A stretch of DNA of 64,000 nt from Antarcticirhabdus aurantiaca (lineage in GTDB: Bacteria; Pseudomonadota; Alphaproteobacteria; Rhizobiales; Rhizobiaceae), in NCBI RefSeq assembly GCF_009765365.1, contig NZ_VTOM01000002.1:124001-188000 (forward strand), given 5' to 3'. A program made the translations under genes and the position numbers. Shown here piece after piece: positions 60,203-64,000 of the stretch; position 1 is the stretch's first letter; every line of letters begins with the position of its first letter. The notes below the pieces were generated by a model. It worked only from the letters and a program-made list of their open reading frames with translations, did no database searches and was not told where the DNA came from.

Positions 60203-61250
60203 TCAATCGGGCATGGCGGGAACGGGTGAGAAGGGGCCGGGCAGAGGGCCGGGCGCGGGACAGCACTTCCTGCTGTCGGCCGCCGCTCGCCGTCTGTCGC
60301 TCGCCATGGTTGCCCGCCTCTCGGACGACGACGCTCAGGCCATATTCCGCAACATCCGCTGGTGCGACACACGGGGTGAGCCGGTCTGCCCTCGGTGCGG
60401 CTGCGCTGCGGTCTACGAACACAGGAGCCGACGGATCTTCTCCTGCAAGGCGTGCGAGAAGCAGTTCTCGGTTACGTCCGGGACTATCTTCCATGCTCGC
60501 AAGCTGGCCCTCCGCGACATCCTGTTGGCCATCGCCATCTTCGCGAACTCGGCGAAGGGGCATTCCGCCCTGCATCTCTCGCGGGATCTCAACGTCCAGT
60601 ACAAGACGGCCTTCGTGCTCGCCCATAAGATCCGCGAGGCGCTGGGAACGGAGATGGACGGCCTGACCGCGTCGGGCGAGGTCCATGTGGACGGCGCCTA
60701 CTTTGGGGGCTACGTGAAGCCTGCCAACTGGAAGGAAAACCGGCGGGACCGTCGTCTGTTGAAGAACCAGAACGGCAAGCGCAGGGTCGTGATCGTCATG
60801 CGCGAGGTGGACGGACGGACATTGCCCTTTGTCGTCCGGCACGAGGCTCACGCCGTCCCGATCCTCGAGCAGCGCATCAAGCCCGGATCGACTGTTCACG
60901 CCGACGAGGCGCGATCATGGGATCCGCTGCACTACGGTGGACTCGACGTTCGTCGCATCAACCACCAGGAAGCCTACAGCGACGGCGACGCCTGCACGAA
61001 CCAGGCGGAGAGCTTCTTCTCGCGCATCCGACGCGCCGAGATCGGCATGCATCACCACATCGCCGGACCGTACCTGCATGCCTACGCTCACGAGATGGCC
61101 TGGCGTGAGGACGCCAGGCGAATCGACAACGGCACGCAGGTTCTGATCATGGGTCTGTCGGCCCTGACGCACCCACCGTCGTGGACCTGGAAGGGCTATT
61201 GGCAGAGGGCGAGGCGCAAGCCAAGCCCTTCAGAGGGGCACCATCCGTAG
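60162..61250 (+). CDS. IS1595-family (ISXO2-like) transposase
   Basis: Up to 362 residues. An N-terminal zinc ribbon (VCPRCGCAAVYEHRSRRIFS; CKACEKQFSVTSGTIFHARK) leads into the ISXO2-like DDE domain with HVDGAYFGGY, STVHADEARSWDPL and TNQAESFFSRIRRAEIGMHH. The ATG at 60162 would place operator 2 inside the coding region; the GTG or ATG codons near 60199-60213 are alternative starts. It should act on the 23 bp ends at 59125 and 63529, whose 8 bp duplication fits this family. It is the only transposase in the element of that type. Confidence 0.92.
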   Translation: MNQFPNMTPTAIVGQSGMAGTGEKGPGRGPGAGQHFLLSAAARRLSLAMVARLSDDDAQAIFRNIRWCDTRGEPVCPRCGCAAVYEHRSRRIFSCKACEKQFSVTSGTIFHARKLALRDILLAIAIFANSAKGHSALHLSRDLNVQYKTAFVLAHKIREALGTEMDGLTASGEVHVDGAYFGGYVKPANWKENRRDRRLLKNQNGKRRVVIVMREVDGRTLPFVVRHEAHAVPILEQRIKPGSTVHADEARSWDPLHYGGLDVRRINHQEAYSDGDACTNQAESFFSRIRRAEIGMHHHIAGPYLHAYAHEMAWREDARRIDNGTQVLIMGLSALTHPPSWTWKGYWQRARRKPSPSEGHHP

Positions 61251-61393
61251 CCCGGCACCAGAACTGGGATGACCGATACAACGAAAGATGTCAGACTGTC
61301 GGTCGTGTAGGCGTTGATCCCGATGAGATTCTATTTTCGGAACATGCCGACCATCCTGCAAGAAGGCCGATGCCAGCTCTCAGAGATCAAGTG

Positions 61394-61627
61394 ATGGCTC
61401 ACAACACGCTCACCCTCGATGAACTCATCGTCTCCAACCCGGATGTGATGGGGGGACGTCGGGTGTTCCGCAATACCCGGGTGCCGGTCGAAGTCCTGTT
61501 TGAGAATCTGGCCGACGGCATGTCGGTGGATGAGATTCTGGATGAGTATGAGACCCTCGACCGAGACGATGTCGTGACCGTCCTGGAACTGACGTCGAAG
61601 GTCATGGCGAGAACGAGGGCCGCGTGA
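61394..61627 (+). CDS. DUF433 antitoxin-like protein
   Basis: A 77-residue DUF433 protein. It has the family pattern IVSNPDVMGGRRVFRNTRVP followed by VEVLFENLADGMSVDEILDE, a small helix-turn-helix fold. DUF433 genes commonly precede DUF5615 PIN-like genes and act as their antitoxin. Here the next gene starts at GTG overlapping this stop, but that gene is interrupted by an IS5 element. The unit is a passenger of the IS1595-type transposon. Confidence 0.88.
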   Translation: MAHNTLTLDELIVSNPDVMGGRRVFRNTRVPVEVLFENLADGMSVDEILDEYETLDRDDVVTVLELTSKVMARTRAA

Positions 61628-61683
61628 GGGTCATCCTCAATGAGGGGGTGCCGAAGCAGCTTGCCGAGGCCCTCAGAGAGCTA

Positions 61684-62546
61684 GAGGCTGTTATGGACTG
61701 GTTGCGAGTAGAGCGGCCTGTTTGAGCATGATGCAGGCGAATGCGATGACGTGCAGATCTGCCAGAGTGCTTGCATATCGCTCATAGTCCTTGGCAAGGC
61801 GGCGGAAGCGGGTGGCCCAGGCGAAGGATCGCTCGACCACCCATCGCCGTGGCAGGAGCACGAAACCGCGTTTAGCCTCAGGCAGTTTGACAACCTCCAG
61901 ATCGATGCCGTGCGTCTTGGCCGCCGAGGCGGCTCGCGCACCGCTGTAGCCTTGGTCGACATAGGCCAGGTCGACGCTCTGCCCGGTCGAGGCCTGCACC
62001 GCCTTGGCCAAGCGCTCGACCTCGCCGCGATCCTCAGCGTTTGCCGGCGTGACGTGAAGGGCCAGGAGATGGCCGAGCGTGTCGACGGCCAAGTGCAGCT
62101 TGGAGCCTTTCTTACGCTTGGCCCCGTCATAGCCGGCCCGCGTCCCGCTCTCGGGCGAGGAGCGAAGCGTCCGGCTGTCCAGGATCGCCGCGCTCGGCTC
62201 GGCCTTGCGACCCGCGGCAAGACGCAGAACCGCCCGCAGATCCTCGGCCAGAGCCTCGAAGCAGCCCGCCGCCAGCCAGCGCTGCGCCTGCTGGTAGACC
62301 GCGGCCCAGGGCGGCAGATCGTTGGGCATCCAGCGCCAGGGAGCGCCCGTCTTCACCACGTAGCGCAGCCCGTTGAACACCTCGCGCAGCGAATGCTCGC
62401 GCTGGCCTGCTTCCTCGGGCAGAAGCGTCAGGTAGGGCGCGACCAGCGCCCACTCCTCATCCGAAACGTCCGACGGATACGGCTTGCGGCAAGTCCTCAT
62501 CCCCAACCAGATGAGCTATCCCGCCAAACCAGTCCATAACAGCCTC
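61684..62546. mobile_element. IS5-family (IS1031-type) insertion sequence, 863 bp
   Basis: Perfect 20 bp inverted repeats, GAGGCTGTTATGGACTGGTT at 61684-61703 and its complement at 62527-62546, are flanked by TA on both sides. It holds a single transposase gene. It is inserted in the DUF5615 gene, inside the larger transposon. Confidence 0.93.
61691..62500 (-). CDS. IS5-family transposase
   Basis: A 269-residue DDE transposase. It begins MRTCRKPYPSDVSDEEWALV. The catalytic residues are in AAILDSRTLRSS (Asp), DLAYVDQGYSGARAA (Asp) and RRWVVERSFAWATRFRRLAK (Glu), and the Y-(2)-R-(3)-E-(6)-K signature of the IS5 family is visible in the last. The frame is intact and both ends of the IS are perfect, so this copy may still be mobile. 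I chose ATG 62500; a TTG two codons upstream is unlikely. Confidence 0.93.
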   Translation of the reverse strand: MRTCRKPYPSDVSDEEWALVAPYLTLLPEEAGQREHSLREVFNGLRYVVKTGAPWRWMPNDLPPWAAVYQQAQRWLAAGCFEALAEDLRAVLRLAAGRKAEPSAAILDSRTLRSSPESGTRAGYDGAKRKKGSKLHLAVDTLGHLLALHVTPANAEDRGEVERLAKAVQASTGQSVDLAYVDQGYSGARAASAAKTHGIDLEVVKLPEAKRGFVLLPRRWVVERSFAWATRFRRLAKDYERYASTLADLHVIAFACIMLKQAALLATSP

Positions 62547-62933
62547 TAGGCGTCGATGCGCACAAGTTCCCGAAACATCTCCGGCAGATGACGAACGGGG
62601 AGTTGATCAGAGCGGTCGAAGCGGCGGGGTTCAACGTGCTTTTGACCAATGACAAGAACATCGCGAGCCAGCAGAGCCTGCGCGGCCGCAACGTTGCCGT
62701 CGTAGCCCTTCCTCTCAACAAGAAGCGTCAACTCGTCGAGCGGGCAGCGGACGTGGCCGATACGGTGCATCGGTCGCGACCGGGCCAGCACGTCGAAATG
62801 CGGATGGATGGAACACGCAGAGCGAAGAAGGTCGTAGCCGAGGATACGGTCACGGAAGAGCTTCCAGCCATATCGCCATTTAGCTTCAAATGAGCATGTA
62901 ACCTGTTGCCGGGTGATCTCATCCCTAGTGCTC

Positions 62934-63461
62934 CTAGGGATCGGTTGCGGGGTGATCGTGCGATGATCTAATTGGTGTGCCGTTCCCGACAGCTTTCGCA
63001 TCGCCTGACTTGCCAACCCGTCTCGACCACAACAGGTTGCCTGCGTCGTCGACGGAGGACCGGACGCGCCCGGCCTCGCGATGAGAGCGTAGCGCCTTCG
63101 ACACCCGGTTCGAGATTTCGGTCACCAATCGCCGGTCGCGAGCGTCGTCGCCGCGCAGAGCCACGATGCTTTGCGCTATTTCACGCGTCGTCATAGGACC
63201 GTCGGCGTCACGCAGCTCGCGCAGGATCGAGCGTGACAGCTCGCCGGCTCCGAACATGACCTGACGCTTCTGGCGCGGCATCGCAGCGTCCAGATCACCG
63301 ATATACCCGAAGGTGCGCATCGTTCGGTCGAGCGCCTCGATGTCGTTCTTGATTTCAGCGATCCTGTCACGGAGACGGGTCGCCTCGTTGAATAGATCCG
63401 CTCGCTTGCGCAGCAGTCCGGATACCGTATGGTCGGTCGTGTCGAGCGTCTGGTCCAGCAT
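62934..63461 (-). CDS. coiled-coil/winged-helix passenger protein 2
   Basis: A 175-residue protein. An N-terminal coiled coil (RKRADLFNEATRLRDRIAEI; KNDIEALDRTMRTFGYIGDL) is followed by a winged-helix-like domain (ELSRSILRELRDADGPMTTR; SNRVSKALRSHREAGRVRSS) and a polar tail. Layout and position mirror passenger 1: it lies 45 bases inside the right end of the transposon and also reads inward. Direct sequence identity between the two is low. It is likely a regulator or transposition accessory. Confidence 0.75.
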   Translation of the reverse strand: MLDQTLDTTDHTVSGLLRKRADLFNEATRLRDRIAEIKNDIEALDRTMRTFGYIGDLDAAMPRQKRQVMFGAGELSRSILRELRDADGPMTTREIAQSIVALRGDDARDRRLVTEISNRVSKALRSHREAGRVRSSVDDAGNLLWSRRVGKSGDAKAVGNGTPIRSSHDHPATDP

Positions 63462-63506
63462 GTCCCCATTCTAGGACGACAGCGATTCGTCCGAAACCGA
63501 CGTCGA

Positions 63507-63529
63507 CATGTCTTTGCTACCTAATACCG
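63507..63529 (-). repeat. right terminal inverted repeat of the transposon
   Basis: Identical over 23 bases to the left end read in reverse (CATGTCTTTGCTACC, then TAATACCG). Confidence 0.85.
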
Positions 63530-63537
63530 TAATAATG
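63530..63537. repeat. 8 bp target-site duplication, right
   Basis: TAATAATG directly outside the right terminal repeat, identical to 59117-59124. Confidence 0.8.
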
Positions 63538-63781
63538 TCCGCTTCGAGGATGCAGAAGGCTGACGCGTATGACCGAAATGGGTCGACAACGGACGGACCG
63601 CTTCTGGACGTCCGCTTTTCCGGCGACCTGAGACTGGACGGGGTGGTTGGCAGACGGTCTGCTTCCGGCAGAGCGCAAGCGAAAAGCGATCAAACGCTCA
63701 CTAGGGTCATCCTCAGCTTAGAAGGACTCATCGAGTGCCGCTCAGCATACGGACGATCGGCTGAGGCTAGAGACATCCGCT

Positions 63782-64000
63782 TCACTCGGGAACGTTTGGG
63801 ATCGCTACCGACCCCCGGTGGACAAGCCTCGTCTCAAGAACGACGCGGCTGATCTCCCGTCGTCCCTCGACGCGCTCGATCAGCAGGCGAACGGCCTCTG
63901 CACCGAGTTCGTGGGAGGGTTGCGCCAACACGGTGACGGTCGGCGAAATCGCCCGCGTCCATTCCGCATCGTCGAAGGTCACGAGCGACAGGTCTCGCGG
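63782..64000 (-). CDS. LacI-family regulator, C-terminal part only
   Basis: The frame is open to the window edge and reads PRDLSLVTFDDAEWTRAISP, then TVLAQPSHELGAEAVRLLIE and a final RLVHRGSVAIPN. This is the end of the periplasmic-binding-protein-like effector domain of LacI/GalR regulators (compare the family signature D-x-S-V-x-x-F-D-D). The HTH lies beyond the window. Target and effector are unknown. It is chromosomal sequence outside the transposon. Confidence 0.88.
   Translation of the reverse strand, partial: PRDLSLVTFDDAEWTRAISPTVTVLAQPSHELGAEAVRLLIERVEGRREISRVVLETRLVHRGSVAIPNVPE

Larger units (their letters stand above)
61624..62893 (+). pseudogene. DUF5615 PIN-like toxin gene split by IS5
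   Basis: The first 20 codons (61624-61683, VRVILNEGVPKQLAEALREL) lie left of the IS, and the rest (62549-62893; GVDAHKFPKHLRQM, FNVLLTNDKNIASQQSLRG) lies right of it. Removing the IS and one TA copy joins the parts in frame to give about 134 residues. The usual first Asp of LLDENLP is Asn here, so the ancestral protein may already have been altered. The gene starts at GTG overlapping the DUF433 stop. As it stands it cannot make an intact toxin. Confidence 0.85.
59125..63529. mobile_element. IS1595-family transposon with passenger genes, 4.4 kb
   Basis: The element is bounded by perfect 23 bp inverted repeats (59125-59147 and 63507-63529, starting CGGTATTAGGTAGCAAAGAC) and by the octamer TAATAATG on both sides. 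IS1595-family transposases make 8 bp duplications, and one of the ISXO2-like type lies inside. Passengers are two coiled-coil/winged-helix genes at the ends pointing inward, a tRNA-Gly-like gene, an Xre gene, and a DUF433/DUF5615 pair. An IS5 element inserted later at 61684-62546. IS1595 derivatives with passenger genes are known; I have not seen this gene set described. Confidence 0.85.

Noticed and set aside
1-64000. CRISPR array
   Set aside because: No regularly spaced repeat-spacer pattern was seen; the dispersed repeats are single copies far apart.

Overview
The window is about 64 kb of high-GC DNA that looks alphaproteobacterial, most likely Hyphomicrobiales (the Rhizobium, Methylobacterium and Aurantimonas side). 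The basis is the GC-rich third codon positions, a RirA-type iron box (TGA-N9-TCA), glycine-betaine and siderophore ABC operons, and IS5, IS66 and IS1595 elements. I cannot name the genus. No rRNA and no CRISPR array were seen.

Layout. 1-1634: the 3' part of an ABC ATPase gene and a GntR/FCD regulator. 1874-4349 (-): a coupled operon of a Lon-like AAA+ ATPase, a 62-residue protein and a metallophosphoesterase. 4414-11877: a probable defence cassette. Its core is a 1668-residue NERD/kinase/SF1-helicase fusion, translationally coupled to a 479-residue partner, and it is bracketed by copies of a ~75 bp repeat and of a small HTH gene. 11990-12750: a DUF2628 membrane protein and a small coupled partner. 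13373-18723: a LysR regulator, a glycine-betaine-type ABC transporter (SBP, permease, ATPase) and a nucleoside hydrolase, all ordinary metabolic genes.

18724-47205 is an accessory region with many gene remnants. It holds an IS5 remnant, a PIN plus Xre/ImmA toxin-antitoxin-like pair, a large serine recombinase with small coupled genes, a tandem-HTH protein, a RuvC-like protein lacking its first Asp, and a glyoxalase-like protein. It also holds a decayed tfuA fragment, a papain-like protease operon, and a run of hydrolase fusions (amidase-M15, SGNH-metallopeptidase, caspase). A RiPP-type operon follows (SARP regulator, 80-residue peptide, YcaO, TfuA, all overlapping or closely spaced), then a second caspase. 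Four GTCACG direct repeats with an 11 bp period, the geometry of SARP operators, lie in this region; one is 85 bp upstream of the SARP gene. They suggest the RiPP operon and the hydrolase genes may share control.

47206-49925: an MHYT-GGDEF-EAL protein and a small HTH protein. 50183-58168: an IS66 remnant, then a siderophore-uptake locus (IRO box, binding protein, two permeases, ATPase, convergent TonB receptor) and a LysR/anthranilate-phosphoribosyltransferase-like fusion. 58237-59069: a complete IS5 (IS427-type) element. 59125-63529: a 4.4 kb IS1595-family transposon with perfect 23 bp terminal inverted repeats and an 8 bp target duplication. It carries two coiled-coil/winged-helix genes, a tRNA-Gly-like gene, an Xre gene with tandem operators, and a DUF433/DUF5615 pair whose second gene is split in frame by another IS5 element. 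The window ends inside a LacI-family gene.
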